From Candidatus Competibacteraceae bacterium (GTDB lineage Bacteria > Pseudomonadota > Gammaproteobacteria > Competibacterales > Competibacteraceae): DNA of 7,183 nt. The position numbers and the translations under genes are program-made. Positions 1 through 7,183 of the stretch are shown here, one piece after another (the stretch's first letter is position 1; each line of letters begins with the position of its first letter). Location of the stretch: positions 1-7,183 of the forward strand of contig JAAUQA010000159.1 of assembly GCA_012032855.1 (NCBI GenBank), written 5' to 3'. The notes below the pieces were generated by a model that searched no databases, was not told the DNA's origin, and worked only from the letters and a program-made list of their open reading frames with translations.

Positions 1-447
<447 letters not shown>

Positions 448-520
448 TCACTGAATGTAGCAGCTGTGAGATAGTTAACCCATTCCCCCACATCTTGGCG
501 CAGGGGCATTCGCAAACGGA

Positions 521-799
521 TCAGGCGGCTTCCCGCAACGTATCCAACAAGGTGTCAAGTTCCGCCGCAGTGGGCTTAACTAACCAAAACTTGCTGGCGA
601 AGCGCCTAAAATCGTTCAAGATCGTCCGACCCCACTCGCTGTCGGTTTCCTGCACGAATTCCTCAATGAGTCCATGTAAGTAGTTGCGCTGTAATTCCAT
701 GTATTCAGTATCAATCCGGTGAATATCAATCAGCTCATGGTTATAGCGGTCGACGAACACGTTATGTTCATCCAGTACATAGGCAAATCCCCCGGTCAT
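521..799 (-). CDS. gltB: gltB segment 4: C-terminal end
   Basis: These are the last 92 residues of GltB. The piece begins [11 protein letters not shown], the normal continuation of segment 3. It includes a helical tail with [14 protein letters not shown] and [11 protein letters not shown], which matches the C-terminus of bacterial GltB. Read upstream in the same frame, VNFGAG precedes this methionine, as in E. coli GltB, so the ATG at 799 is an internal codon and not a translation start. The stop is TGA at 523-521. Confidence 0.82.
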   Translation of the reverse strand: MTGGFAYVLDEHNVFVDRYNHELIDIHRIDTEYMELQRNYLHGLIEEFVQETDSEWGRTILNDFRRFASKFWLVKPTAAELDTLLDTLREAA

Positions 800-2856
800 G
801 CCGGCCCCGAAATTAACGCCGGTTCACCCAGAATCACCACCACGCCGCCTGTCATGTATTCGCAACCGTGATCGCCGACACCTTCGAGCACCGCATAGGC
901 TCCCGAGTTGCGCACTGCGAAGCGCTCTCCGGCGGTTCCCGCAGCGAACAGCTTGCCACCGGTAGCGCCGTACAAACAGGTGTTGCCTATAATCGGGGTG
1001 TCGCGGCTGACAACAAGACTGCCCTCAGGTGGTCGGATCACCAGTTTGCCGCCGGCCATGCCTTTACCCACGTAATCGTTGGCATCGCCTGCCAAATGCA
1101 GATGCAATCCGGCCGCATTCCACACACCAAAGCTTTGCCCTGCGGTGCCGGTCAAATGTAGCACGATGGGCTGATCAGCCATACCGTAATTCCCGTAACG
1201 ACGGGCAATTTCACCGGATAAGCGCGCACCGATGGAACGGTTGATATTGCGTACCTCATAATAGAACACCCCACCCTGCTTAGCTTCGATAGCCGACAGA
1301 CAATCCTGCACCATTTGTTCCGCCAGTTCCCCTTTGTCGAAGGGCTGGTTGTGGGGTTCAATGCAGAATTGCGGCAGGTCGCGACTCAAACCGGCTTCCG
1401 ACAAAATCGGGGCCAAATCCAGGCTGTGCTGTTTGTCGGTCGTGCCCGACATGATTTCCAACAAATCCGTGCGGCCGATTAAATCGGCGAAACGCCGAAT
1501 CCCCATGTTGGCCATAATTTCCCGCACTTCTTGGGCAACGAACCGGAAGTAGTTCACCACCTTGTCGGCGTCACCACGGAAATGTTTCAGACGCAGCACA
1601 TTGTTTTGAGTCGCAACACCAGTAGCGCAGTTGTTCAAATGGCAGATACGCAGGTATTTACATCCCAAAGCGACCATAGGCGCGGTGCCGAATCCGAAAC
1701 TCTCGGCTCCCAGAATCGCCGCCTTGATCACGTCCACTCCGGTCTTCAAGCCGCCGTCGGCTTGTAAGCGCACTTTATCGCGTAGATTGTTGGCACGCAG
1801 AGTCTGATGGGTTTCGGTGACGCCCAATTCCCAGGGCGAACCGGCGTATTTGACGCTGGTTAGAGGCGAAGCGCCGGTGCCGCCGTCATATCCGGCAATC
1901 GTGATCAAATCCGCATAGGCTTTGGCTACCCCGGCGGCAATCGTGCCCACCCCGGCAACGGACACCAATTTGACCGAGACCAAAGCACGGGGATTGATCT
2001 GTTTGAGATCGAAGATCAGTTGGGCCAAGTCTTCAATAGAATAAATGTCATGATGCGGCGGCGGTGAAATTAACGCGACACCAGGTTTGGAAAAGCGCAG
2101 ATGAGCGATCATCTCGTTGACTTTGTGACCAGGCAGCTGTCCCCCTTCTCCGGGTTTGGCCCCCTGGGCGACCTTTATCTGCAAGACCTCGGCATTGACC
2201 AAATAATGGGGTGTAACGCCAAACCGGCCGGATGCAACCTGTTTGATTTTGGAGGTTCGTTCGGTGCCATAACGATTCGGGTCTTCGCCCCCTTCGCCCG
2301 AGTTGGAACGCCCGCCTAGCCGATTCATCGCTATCGCCAAAGACTCATGGGCCTCCGGCGACAACGCGCCCAGCGACATGCCTGCCGAATCGAAACGCGG
2401 CAGAATAGTCTCAATCGGTTCGACCTCCTCAATGGAAATGGGTGCATCCGAGGTGCGTAACCGGAATAGATCACGCAATGTGGATACCGGTCGTTGGTTC
2501 ACCAATTCGGCAAATTTCAGATAATCGGTATATTCACCGCTGTTCACCGCACTTTGCAGGGTTTGCACGACTTCCGGGTTAAAAGCGTGATACTCGCCGC
2601 CATGGATATATTTCAACAAACCACCCTGTTCGATCGATTTGCGTGGATTCCACGCCAGCTTGGCCAACTTCTTTTGATCGGTTTCTAAATCCGCAAAACG
2701 CGCACCTTGAATACGGCTTACCGTGTCCTTGAAACACAGGTCGACCACTTCATGATGTAAGCCAACGATTTCGAACAGCTGTGCACCGCGATAGCTGTTG
2801 ATGGTGGAAATCCCCCATTTTGGAGATGATCTTGTACAAGCCCTTATTGATGCCAT
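796..2856 (-). CDS. gltB: gltB segment 3: FMN/3Fe-4S synthase domain and most of the GXGXG domain
   Basis: This is the longest piece of gltB and holds the synthase site, where ammonia is added to 2-oxoglutarate. GltB similarity begins at [15 protein letters not shown]; the first 13 or so residues are out of frame. The FMN domain shows [27 protein letters not shown] (about 1032-1042 in the repaired protein) and ADGGLKTG. The 3Fe-4S motif [12 protein letters not shown] has cysteines at 1108, 1114 and 1119. The C-terminal GXGXG helix follows, with [28 protein letters not shown] and [17 protein letters not shown]. The frame ends early with [12 protein letters not shown], where the family continues NFGAGMTGG. 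Confidence 0.88.
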   Translation of the reverse strand: MASIRACTRSSPKWGISTINSYRGAQLFEIVGLHHEVVDLCFKDTVSRIQGARFADLETDQKKLAKLAWNPRKSIEQGGLLKYIHGGEYHAFNPEVVQTLQSAVNSGEYTDYLKFAELVNQRPVSTLRDLFRLRTSDAPISIEEVEPIETILPRFDSAGMSLGALSPEAHESLAIAMNRLGGRSNSGEGGEDPNRYGTERTSKIKQVASGRFGVTPHYLVNAEVLQIKVAQGAKPGEGGQLPGHKVNEMIAHLRFSKPGVALISPPPHHDIYSIEDLAQLIFDLKQINPRALVSVKLVSVAGVGTIAAGVAKAYADLITIAGYDGGTGASPLTSVKYAGSPWELGVTETHQTLRANNLRDKVRLQADGGLKTGVDVIKAAILGAESFGFGTAPMVALGCKYLRICHLNNCATGVATQNNVLRLKHFRGDADKVVNYFRFVAQEVREIMANMGIRRFADLIGRTDLLEIMSGTTDKQHSLDLAPILSEAGLSRDLPQFCIEPHNQPFDKGELAEQMVQDCLSAIEAKQGGVFYYEVRNINRSIGARLSGEIARRYGNYGMADQPIVLHLTGTAGQSFGVWNAAGLHLHLAGDANDYVGKGMAGGKLVIRPPEGSLVVSRDTPIIGNTCLYGATGGKLFAAGTAGERFAVRNSGAYAVLEGVGDHGCEYMTGGVVVILGEPALISGPA
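817..822 (-). other. gltB frameshift 3: probable missing G
   Basis: The coding strand reads GAA CCG GCG TTA ATT TCG. Adding one G (GAA CCG GGC GTT AAT TTC GGG GCC GGC ATG) gives [10 protein letters not shown]. That matches the [11 protein letters not shown] end of the GXGXG domain in E. coli GltB and joins segments 3 and 4. The exact base is less certain than for the other two sites because the run is short. Confidence 0.78.
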
Positions 2857-3832
2857 TGCGGTAATTTTCGTTCACCGTAGCAATATCCTTGCCTTTAATT
2901 TCGCCCCGCCCGACTAAGCCATGAAGACTTTCATAGGCCAGATACGGATATATCAGGGTCGCGCCATAGCCCAGCAGCACTGCAAAATGATGCGGGTCAC
3001 GGGCGGTGGCGGTTTCCAGGATAAGATTGGCGTTGCAGCGTAGGCCAGCAGCAGTCAAGCGATGATGCACGGCCCCTACCGCCAGCAACGCATGAACCGG
3101 CAGTGTGTCCCGGGCAATCGTGCGGTCCGACAGAACGACCAGTACCGTGCCGGCGTGCACCGCCGCTATGGCGGTGTCGCAAATGCGTTCCACGGCCGCA
3201 TGCAGATCCTCTGCAGCTGGATGATAATTCAGCTCAATAATCTGCTTGGGATAACGTGGCCCGGCATTCCCCAATAATGCCTTGAATCGGCCCTCGGTCA
3301 ATACCGGGGAATTGGAGGTCAAGCGTGGCGCATAATCTTCGCTTTCCACGAATAAATTGCATTCCGCTCCCAGACAGGTTTCCAGCGACATCACGATCGA
3401 TTCGCGTAACGGATCGATCGGTGGATTAGTCACTTGGGCAAACTGCTGGCGGAAATAGTCATACAGCGACCGCACTCGGGTAGATAACACCGGGAAGGGG
3501 GTATCGTCGCCCATAGACCCCACCGCTTCCTGACCGGACTCGGCGAGTACTCGCAGCACTTGATCGCGTTCTTCGTAGCTGACCTGAAACAGCTTTTCGT
3601 AAACGGCTAGCTGCTCCGTTGTCAACCGGGGCGTGTTAGGTTCTGCGGCATACAAGGAACGCAAGCGCCGAATGTTATTACTCAACCAACGCCGATAGGG
3701 CTGGCGGTTTTTAAGATCGTTATCGATATCAGCCACTTGTAGCAATCGACCGGTTTCGGTATCCACCGCCAACATCTCGCCAGGGCCCATCCGTCCTTTG
3801 GCGACAATATTTTCAGGCGGGTCATCGCACAC
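2750..3832 (-). CDS. gltB: gltB segment 2: central domain
   Basis: This is the second open piece of gltB. It resumes at the expected place with [19 protein letters not shown], directly continuing segment 1, and carries the linker and central domain of the large subunit. Recognisable stretches include [19 protein letters not shown] sequence, [35 protein letters not shown] and [18 protein letters not shown]. Homology ends at that last Met-Gly (residues 723-724 of the repaired protein, near 2816). The last 20 codons to the stop at 2750 are out of frame. The GTG at 3832 that opens this piece has no reason to be a real start. Confidence 0.82.
   Translation of the reverse strand: MCDDPPENIVAKGRMGPGEMLAVDTETGRLLQVADIDNDLKNRQPYRRWLSNNIRRLRSLYAAEPNTPRLTTEQLAVYEKLFQVSYEERDQVLRVLAESGQEAVGSMGDDTPFPVLSTRVRSLYDYFRQQFAQVTNPPIDPLRESIVMSLETCLGAECNLFVESEDYAPRLTSNSPVLTEGRFKALLGNAGPRYPKQIIELNYHPAAEDLHAAVERICDTAIAAVHAGTVLVVLSDRTIARDTLPVHALLAVGAVHHRLTAAGLRCNANLILETATARDPHHFAVLLGYGATLIYPYLAYESLHGLVGRGEIKGKDIATVNENYRNGINKGLYKIISKMGDFHHQQLSRCTAVRNRWLTS
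2812..2816 (-). other. gltB frameshift 2: probable extra G in a G run
   Basis: The coding strand has AAAATGGGGGATTTCC, with five Gs. The family sequence S-K-M-G-I-S-T needs AAA ATG GGG ATT TCC, with four. Removing one G joins segments 2 and 3 in frame. It is a one-base insertion in a homopolymer. Confidence 0.85.
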
Positions 3833-4983
3833 CCGATCTCGGAGGCAATGATGATGCGCCGGTCCTGAGTAACGGTATAGCGAGCCGGGCGTAGGCCGTT
3901 GCGATCCAACGCACAGGCCGCGTAACGGCCATCGGTCAATACGATGCCGGCGGGACCGTCCCAGGGTTCGAGGTGCTGGCTGTTGTATTCGTAGAACGCC
4001 CGCAGATCAGGATCCATGTTGCCGACATTTTGCCAAGCCGGTGGAATCAGTAACCGCATGGCCCGAAAAATATCCATGCCGCCGGCTAAAAACACCTCAA
4101 GCATGTTATCCAGGCTGCAAGAATCCGAACCGGTTAGGCTGACCAGGGGGCGGATATCGGCCATATCCGGAATAAGCGGCGAGGAAAAAGTATACCCGCG
4201 CGCCAAGGCCCAGTTTCGATTACCCCGGATGGTGTTGATTTCTCCGTTATGGGCCAAATACCGGAACGGCTGAGCCAACCGCCATTGCGGTAGCGTATTA
4301 GTGGAGAACCGCTGGTGAAATACACAAATGGAGGACTCCAGGCCAGGTTCATTGAGATCCAGATAAAATACCGGTAGGTTGGCGGGCATGACCAAGCCTT
4401 TGAAGGAGATAACGCGGGCCGATAAGCTGGGAATATAAAAAACCGGGTCGTTGGATTCGAGCGCCGTCTCAGTACGCCGCCGGGCAATAAATAAAGCCCG
4501 TTCGAAATCATCCACATTCAATCCGCTAGGCGCGTTGACAAAAATTTGTTCGATGAGCGGTAAGGTACGCCGTGATTCTTCTCCGCAGGCATCGGGGTTG
4601 ATCGGCACCGTGCGCCAACCTCCCGGCTGCAGTCCGGCCCGGGTGAGTTCCGCTTCCAAATGAGTCCGTGCCGCTTGGGCTTTGCGGGGATCGGGGTTGA
4701 GAAATACCATGCCGACGCCAAAATGCTCGGTCAGCTCAATACCGGCCTTTTTAGCCACATCACGCAGATACTGTTCGGGCTTTTTCAGCAACAAACCACA
4801 GCCATCTCCGGATTTGCCGTCGGCTGCTACAGCACCCCGGTGAGTCAGTCGTGCCAGCGCATGGATAGACGCCTTAACCAGATCATGGCTTGCTTGATCA
4901 TCCATTTGTGCAATAAGGCCAAAGCCACAACTGTCTTTTTCAAATTCAGACCGATATAGGCCTTCATGATTGATCATAGGCAT
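3682..4983 (-). CDS. gltB: gltB segment 1: glutamine amidotransferase domain
   Basis: This is the first open piece of gltB and carries the N-terminal nucleophile (class II) amidotransferase domain, which releases ammonia from glutamine. The start at 4983 gives MPMINHEGLYRSEFEKDS and then the catalytic Cys19. Typical amidotransferase signatures follow: HRGA at 48-51, FHQRFSTNT at about 222-230, HNGEIN at 245-250 and GSDS at 285-288. Homology to GltB holds through IIIASEIG (residue 384, codon at 3834-3832). The roughly 50 codons after that, down to the stop at 3682, are out-of-frame readthrough with no GltB similarity. The true continuation is the next segment, one base out of register. Confidence 0.85.
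   Translation of the reverse strand: MPMINHEGLYRSEFEKDSCGFGLIAQMDDQASHDLVKASIHALARLTHRGAVAADGKSGDGCGLLLKKPEQYLRDVAKKAGIELTEHFGVGMVFLNPDPRKAQAARTHLEAELTRAGLQPGGWRTVPINPDACGEESRRTLPLIEQIFVNAPSGLNVDDFERALFIARRRTETALESNDPVFYIPSLSARVISFKGLVMPANLPVFYLDLNEPGLESSICVFHQRFSTNTLPQWRLAQPFRYLAHNGEINTIRGNRNWALARGYTFSSPLIPDMADIRPLVSLTGSDSCSLDNMLEVFLAGGMDIFRAMRLLIPPAWQNVGNMDPDLRAFYEYNSQHLEPWDGPAGIVLTDGRYAACALDRNGLRPARYTVTQDRRIIIASEIGCAMTRLKILSPKDGWALARCWRWIPKPVDCYKWLISITILKTASPIGVG
3832..3834 (-). other. gltB frameshift 1: probable missing G in a G run
   Basis: The coding strand reads GAG ATC GGG TGT GCG here, and the frame is then lost. One more G gives GAG ATC GGGG TG TGC GAT, read as E-I-G-V-C-D. This joins segments 1 and 2 in frame, and the valine fits the GltB family at this point. 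It is a one-base deletion in a homopolymer. Confidence 0.8.
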
Positions 4984-4991
4984 AACACCCA

Positions 4992-4995
4992 CTCC
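4992..4995 (-). promoter_or_regulatory. Ribosome binding site of gltB
   Basis: GGAG lies 8 bases before the ATG at 4983. It is 14 bases from the next in-frame ATG (4977), and no comparable site precedes the upstream TTG (5025) or ATG (5013). It therefore decides the start and gives the short 18-residue propeptide expected before the catalytic cysteine. Confidence 0.7.
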
Positions 4996-5147
4996 ACGCG
5001 CTGAAAAAACCATACGAATCGCCAACCGAGTGAACGACCCGTTCTCTATCTCGAAAAAACGGCCTCTGAACTTACCCGAGACTACTAATGGCGGGTTGAT
5101 TATTAGTGCTTGAGGTGTCCGAAATCCCCTTTTGCGGGGGTGCTTGC

Positions 5148-5177
5148 AGTATAGCGACCACCAACGGTTCTAGTAAA
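5148..5177 (-). promoter_or_regulatory. Candidate sigma-70 promoter for gltBD
   Basis: Within the 265-base aroB-gltB gap, the minus strand has a -35-like TTTACT (5177-5172), an 18-base spacer and a strong -10 TATACT (5153-5148). Transcription would start near 5141 and leave a leader of about 158 bases before gltB. The leader contains a small CCCC-GCAAAA-GGGG hairpin (5139-5126), an ACTAAT/ATTAGT inverted repeat (5107-5084) and two T runs. I cannot assign these a role. A palindrome covers the -35 box. The same -10 region also has GG-N10-GC spacing (5159-5146), as in sigma-54 promoters. A weaker -10-like TATAAA lies further upstream near 5200 without a good -35. Confidence 0.45.
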
Positions 5178-5182
5178 TACTA
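5171..5182. repeat. Palindrome overlapping the gltB -35 box (possible operator)
   Basis: TAGTA-AA-TACTA is a palindrome with perfect 5-base arms. It covers the proposed -35 element (5172-5177). A wider CTAGT/ACTAG pair (5170-5174 and 5188-5192) surrounds it. Its position would suit a repressor or activator site, but I do not recognise the regulator, and a short AT-rich palindrome can arise by chance. Confidence 0.3.
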
Positions 5183-5248
5183 AAGAAACTAGGGGTTTAT
5201 AGGTGGCTGCCTTAAATTCGTTTGCAACTCTTTTGCGGTCATCCCTGC

Positions 5249-6334
5249 TTAAGTCGCAGCGTATCCATTGCTCAGGGTTGCGCGGAGTAATTCCGGGTCG
5301 ATATCATCAACGACTATGCCCTGTCCCAGCTCTTTCAATAAAATCAAGTGTAATCGGCCACCTTGAACTTTTTTATCCATTGCCATTAAACGCAAAAATC
5401 CCTCTTCGCTCAAAGCCGCTGGGGAATGCACAGGCAATCCCGCGCGTTGCACCAACTTTATAATCCGAGCAACCTGCTCAACACTGAGCCAACCTAACCG
5501 GGCTGACAGATCGGCTGCCAAACACATACCCACTGCCACGGCCTCACCGTGCAGCCACGCACCGTAACCTAAGCCGGTTTCAATCGCATGGCCGAACGTA
5601 TGTCCTAAATTAAGCAACGCCCTAATACCGCTTTCACGTTCGTCGGCGGCGACGATTTGCGCCTTATTGCGGCAGGATTGCAAAATGGCATGGGTCAAGG
5701 CGTCCGGATTCCGCGCGACCAATGCCTCCATAGACTGTTCTAACCACTCCAGAAACGGCAAATCGCCAATTAATCCGTATTTAATCACCTCTGCCAGACC
5801 GGCGCTGAGTTCACGGTCCGGCAAGGTGTTTAAAGAATCGGTATCGGCCAACACGCAACGAGGCTGGTGAAAAGCCCCGATCATGTTTTTCCCCAATGGA
5901 TGATTTACGCCGGTTTTGCCCCCCACCGATGAATCGACTTGCGCCAACAAAGTCGTGGGTATCTGGATGAAATGCACCCCGCGTTGGTAGCAGGCAGCGG
6001 CGAAACCAACCATATCACCGATCACACCTCCACCTAAGGCAATGAGTGTGCAACCTCGCTCGAAGCGCTGCCTTAATAATTGGTCGAATATCCGCCCTAA
6101 TACATCCAGTGTTTTGTATTGTTCACCGTCGGGCAGAATGACAGTATCCCATTGGAGTTCGGACAAGGCCGTTTGGGCTTTCTCCAGATACAACGGTGCC
6201 ACGGTTTCATTGCTGACCAATAATACCTGTCGACCTGGGATATGTGGACGCAATAATTCAGGGCGACCTAATAAACCTGCGCCGATGTAAATCGGATAAC
6301 TACGTTCACCCAGATTTACCGATAAGGTTTGCAT
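5249..6334 (-). CDS. aroB: 3-dehydroquinate synthase
   Basis: AroB converts DAHP (3-deoxy-D-arabino-heptulosonate 7-phosphate) to 3-dehydroquinate, the second step of the shikimate pathway, in the cytoplasm with NAD and a divalent metal. The 361-residue protein is full length for the family (about 360). It shows DGEQYKT (69-75), the NAD-site glycine motif [11 protein letters not shown] (101-111), [20 protein letters not shown] (126-145) and PLGKNMIG (146-153). The expected metal ligands are E182 (in AEVIKYG), H245 (in [11 protein letters not shown]) and H262 (in [10 protein letters not shown]). The catalytic-site lysines of the GGKTG and GKN segments are present. The ATG at 6334 is 23 bases after the aroK stop and has only a weak ribosome site (AAAGA about 9 bases upstream), so translation with aroK is likely from a shared mRNA. 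No clear terminator follows the gene. No frameshift is seen. Confidence 0.97.
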   Translation of the reverse strand: MQTLSVNLGERSYPIYIGAGLLGRPELLRPHIPGRQVLLVSNETVAPLYLEKAQTALSELQWDTVILPDGEQYKTLDVLGRIFDQLLRQRFERGCTLIALGGGVIGDMVGFAAACYQRGVHFIQIPTTLLAQVDSSVGGKTGVNHPLGKNMIGAFHQPRCVLADTDSLNTLPDRELSAGLAEVIKYGLIGDLPFLEWLEQSMEALVARNPDALTHAILQSCRNKAQIVAADERESGIRALLNLGHTFGHAIETGLGYGAWLHGEAVAVGMCLAADLSARLGWLSVEQVARIIKLVQRAGLPVHSPAALSEEGFLRLMAMDKKVQGGRLHLILLKELGQGIVVDDIDPELLRATLSNGYAAT

Positions 6335-6357
6335 AATGCCATGTCTTTCATAACGGG

Positions 6358-6906
6358 TTAACTGTCTGACTCAGGCCGACTGGACTGCCAGCAGTCGGGC
6401 AAATTCCGCACAATGTTTTCAACGACACGCCGAGACGGGCTTTCGTCGGTGCGCACGATCAAATCAGCGATTTCTCGATAAAGTGGATCGCGAATGCGAA
6501 ACAGCTCTTCCAATCGTTTGCGTGGGTTACCTGTTTGTAATAAAGGTCGCCCTGAGTCTCGACGAGTACGACGAAGTTGCTCATCCACCGAGGCGCTAAG
6601 AAAAACCACTAAGCCTCGCTGTATCAGCCAACGGCGATTGTCGGAGTCTAATACCACGCCGCCACCGGTAGCCAATACGATCCCCGACCGTAAAGTAAGT
6701 TCGGCAATTATCGCTTTTTCCCGCCCCCGAAAACCGCTTTCTCCCTCAATTTCAAAAATCAACGAAATGCTTACACCGGTCCGCTGCTCAATCTCCTTAT
6801 CACTATCAATGAACTCACGGCCCAACACCCTTGCTAGACGGCGTCCCACCGTGGACTTGCCGGATCCCATAGGGCCGATCAAAAACAGATTACTAGAGTG
6901 CTTCAT
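6358..6906 (-). CDS. aroK: Shikimate kinase
   Basis: AroK phosphorylates shikimate at the 3-hydroxyl with ATP, the fifth step of chorismate synthesis, in the cytoplasm. The 182-residue protein shows the P-loop GPMGSGKST (11-19) and shikimate-binding D36 (in DSDKEIE). It also has R60 in GFRGREKAI, the GGG of ATGGGV (81-83), the lid arginine in RPLL (120-123) and R139 in RDPLY. The open frame extends upstream to a TTG at 6939, but that codon lies in the loop of a terminator. The ATG at 6906 gives an N-terminus ([14 protein letters not shown]) that aligns with E. coli AroK. A poor GGTGA lies 11 bases upstream. The gene sits 23 bases before aroB, the standard pairing. I assign aroK rather than aroL on that pairing and on similarity. 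Confidence 0.95.
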   Translation of the reverse strand: MKHSSNLFLIGPMGSGKSTVGRRLARVLGREFIDSDKEIEQRTGVSISLIFEIEGESGFRGREKAIIAELTLRSGIVLATGGGVVLDSDNRRWLIQRGLVVFLSASVDEQLRRTRRDSGRPLLQTGNPRKRLEELFRIRDPLYREIADLIVRTDESPSRRVVENIVRNLPDCWQSSRPESDS

Positions 6907-6921
6907 GCCGAACAGATTCAC

Positions 6922-6950
6922 CAAAAATACCCCTGGCAAGCCAGGGGTAT
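6922..6950 (-). terminator. Rho-independent terminator of the upstream gene
   Basis: On the minus strand, ATACCCCTGG-CTTG-CCAGGGGTAT forms a perfect 10-base-pair stem with a 4-base loop (6950-6927), followed by TTTTT (6927-6923). It lies 34 bases after the stop of the gene at the right edge and ends only about 16 bases before the aroK ATG. The plus strand lacks a T run after the stem, so it acts in one direction. Confidence 0.88.
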
Positions 6951-6971
6951 GGAAAAAGAGCTGCAGTAGGA

Positions 6972-6983
6972 AACTAGCTAGTT
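6972..6983. repeat. 12-base perfect palindrome between the right-edge gene and aroK
   Basis: AACTAGCTAGTT is self-complementary and starts one base after the stop codon of the right-edge gene. It contains two adjacent CTAG words, a tetramer often rare in Gammaproteobacteria. It may be a protein-binding site, but no promoter that it could control is evident nearby. Confidence 0.3.
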
Positions 6984-6984
6984 C

Positions 6985-7183
6985 TTAACCGTCGTCTCCC
7001 ATTGCCGGTGTAACAGTAACCGTCACCGTATCAGAACGAATCTCCGGCCCCACTGTAGAGAAGAAGAACTCAACCAGACCGTTCGGTGGCAAATCGTTCA
7101 CCGTGATGATCGGCATAACAATGCCATCCGGGCCGGTGAGCAAATTTTCCGGTTCGACTGTAGCGGTGGGGGTGAAGAAATCA
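6985..7183 (-). CDS. C-terminal end of an unrecognised beta-rich (Ig-like) protein, cut by the window edge
   Basis: The minus strand is open from the right edge to a TAA at 6987-6985, giving 65 codons. The sequence ends in alternating hydrophobic and polar residues such as VEFFFSTVG and SDTVTVTVTP, with a TGPDGIVMPIITV stretch. This looks like the last strands of an immunoglobulin-like beta-sandwich and suggests a secreted or surface protein. The final residues are MGDDG, with no membrane anchor or sorting signal. I do not recognise a family, and the N-terminal part is outside the window. It does not resemble the PilQ C-terminus, although pilQ often precedes aroK. The terminator immediately downstream supports this as the true gene end. 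Confidence 0.7.
   Translation of the reverse strand, partial: DFFTPTATVEPENLLTGPDGIVMPIITVNDLPPNGLVEFFFSTVGPEIRSDTVTVTVTPAMGDDG

Larger units (their letters stand above)
521..4983 (-). pseudogene. gltB: Glutamate synthase large (alpha) subunit, full-length but broken by three single-base frameshifts (possibly sequencing errors)
   Basis: This locus encodes the large subunit of glutamate synthase (GOGAT), which makes two glutamates from glutamine and 2-oxoglutarate using electrons from GltD. With three one-base corrections (near 3833, 2814 and 820) it gives one 1487-residue protein, close to the usual length of about 1480-1500. The domain order is normal: class II glutamine amidotransferase (about 19-400), central domain (about 420-730), FMN/2-oxoglutarate synthase domain (about 830-1210) and GXGXG helix (about 1270-1440). 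Cys19, in DSCGFG, is the expected nucleophile after removal of an 18-residue propeptide. The 3Fe-4S cysteines fall at 1108, 1114 and 1119. The ATG at 4983 was chosen because GGAG lies 8 bases upstream. A longer open frame begins at a TTG at 5025 without a good ribosome site. There is no other sign of decay, so the gene may be intact in the organism. gltD follows 79 bases downstream. Confidence 0.93.

Noticed and set aside
481..512. Possible hairpin in the gltB-gltD spacer (CCCC and GGGG runs)
   Set aside because: The pairing is only about 4 bases around a long loop with no T tract, so it is not a supported terminator or regulator.
800..3840. Programmed ribosomal frameshifting in gltB
   Set aside because: Three separate shifts of mixed direction in one enzyme gene, at plain G runs without a recognised slippery motif, have no precedent I know in this family. 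Sequence error or mutation is simpler.
4984..5025. Upstream TTG or ATG starts for GltB
   Set aside because: They would lengthen the propeptide before the catalytic cysteine and lack a good ribosome site. GGAG is correctly placed only for the ATG at 4983.
5126..5139. CCCC-GCAAAA-GGGG hairpin as an aroB terminator
   Set aside because: The stem has only 4 base pairs, no T run follows, and it lies downstream of the proposed gltB transcription start.
6907..6939. Upstream TTG start adding 11 residues to AroK
   Set aside because: The TTG lies in the loop of the terminator and the added residues do not align with AroK. The ATG at 6906 fits the family.
6494..6988. A 164-codon open frame on the plus strand opposite aroK
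   Set aside because: It is antisense to a clear aroK with intact motifs, has a low-complexity Arg/Ser/Pro-rich translation and resembles no protein I know. It is a shadow of the real gene.

Overview
The window carries core metabolic genes, all on the minus strand. Read in transcription order from the right edge, they are: the 3' end of an unrecognised beta-rich (Ig-like) protein gene, a rho-independent terminator, aroK (shikimate kinase), aroB (3-dehydroquinate synthase), a 265-base intergenic region with a good promoter candidate, gltB (glutamate synthase large subunit) and the first 147 codons of gltD (glutamate synthase small subunit), which runs off the left edge. The proteins resemble gammaproteobacterial versions most closely. 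The order aroK-aroB-gltB-gltD is also known from Gammaproteobacteria such as Pseudomonas, where pilQ usually precedes aroK and a damX-like SPOR gene often lies between aroB and gltB. Neither is in those positions here. I cannot name the genus.

Region by region: 1-441 is gltD (5' part); 442-520 is a short gltB-gltD spacer; 521-4983 is the gltB locus; 4984-5248 is the gltB leader and promoter region; 5249-6334 is aroB; 6358-6906 is aroK; 6907-6984 is a spacer with a strong terminator; 6985-7183 is the end of the upstream gene. No spacer exceeds 300 bases. I saw no tRNA, rRNA, CRISPR array, insertion sequence, integrase or phage gene.

The main oddity is gltB. Its protein is full length and very well conserved, but the reading frame is broken three times, near 3833, 2814 and 820. 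Each break is explained by one base lost or gained in a run of G on the coding strand. Repairing all three gives an uninterrupted 1487-residue protein with its catalytic cysteine, FMN domain, 3Fe-4S cysteines and C-terminal GXGXG domain. This pattern suggests homopolymer sequencing error more than gene decay, though the sequence alone cannot decide.

Functionally, AroB and AroK catalyse steps 2 and 5 of the shikimate pathway to chorismate. GltB and GltD form NADPH-dependent glutamate synthase, the ammonia-assimilation partner of glutamine synthetase. The gltB promoter separates the two pairs, so they probably form two transcription units, perhaps with read-through because I see no terminator after aroB. 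I found no convincing novel system. The items worth a second look are the frameshift pattern, an insertion in GltD, palindromes near the gltB promoter and upstream of aroK, and a terminator placed directly before aroK.
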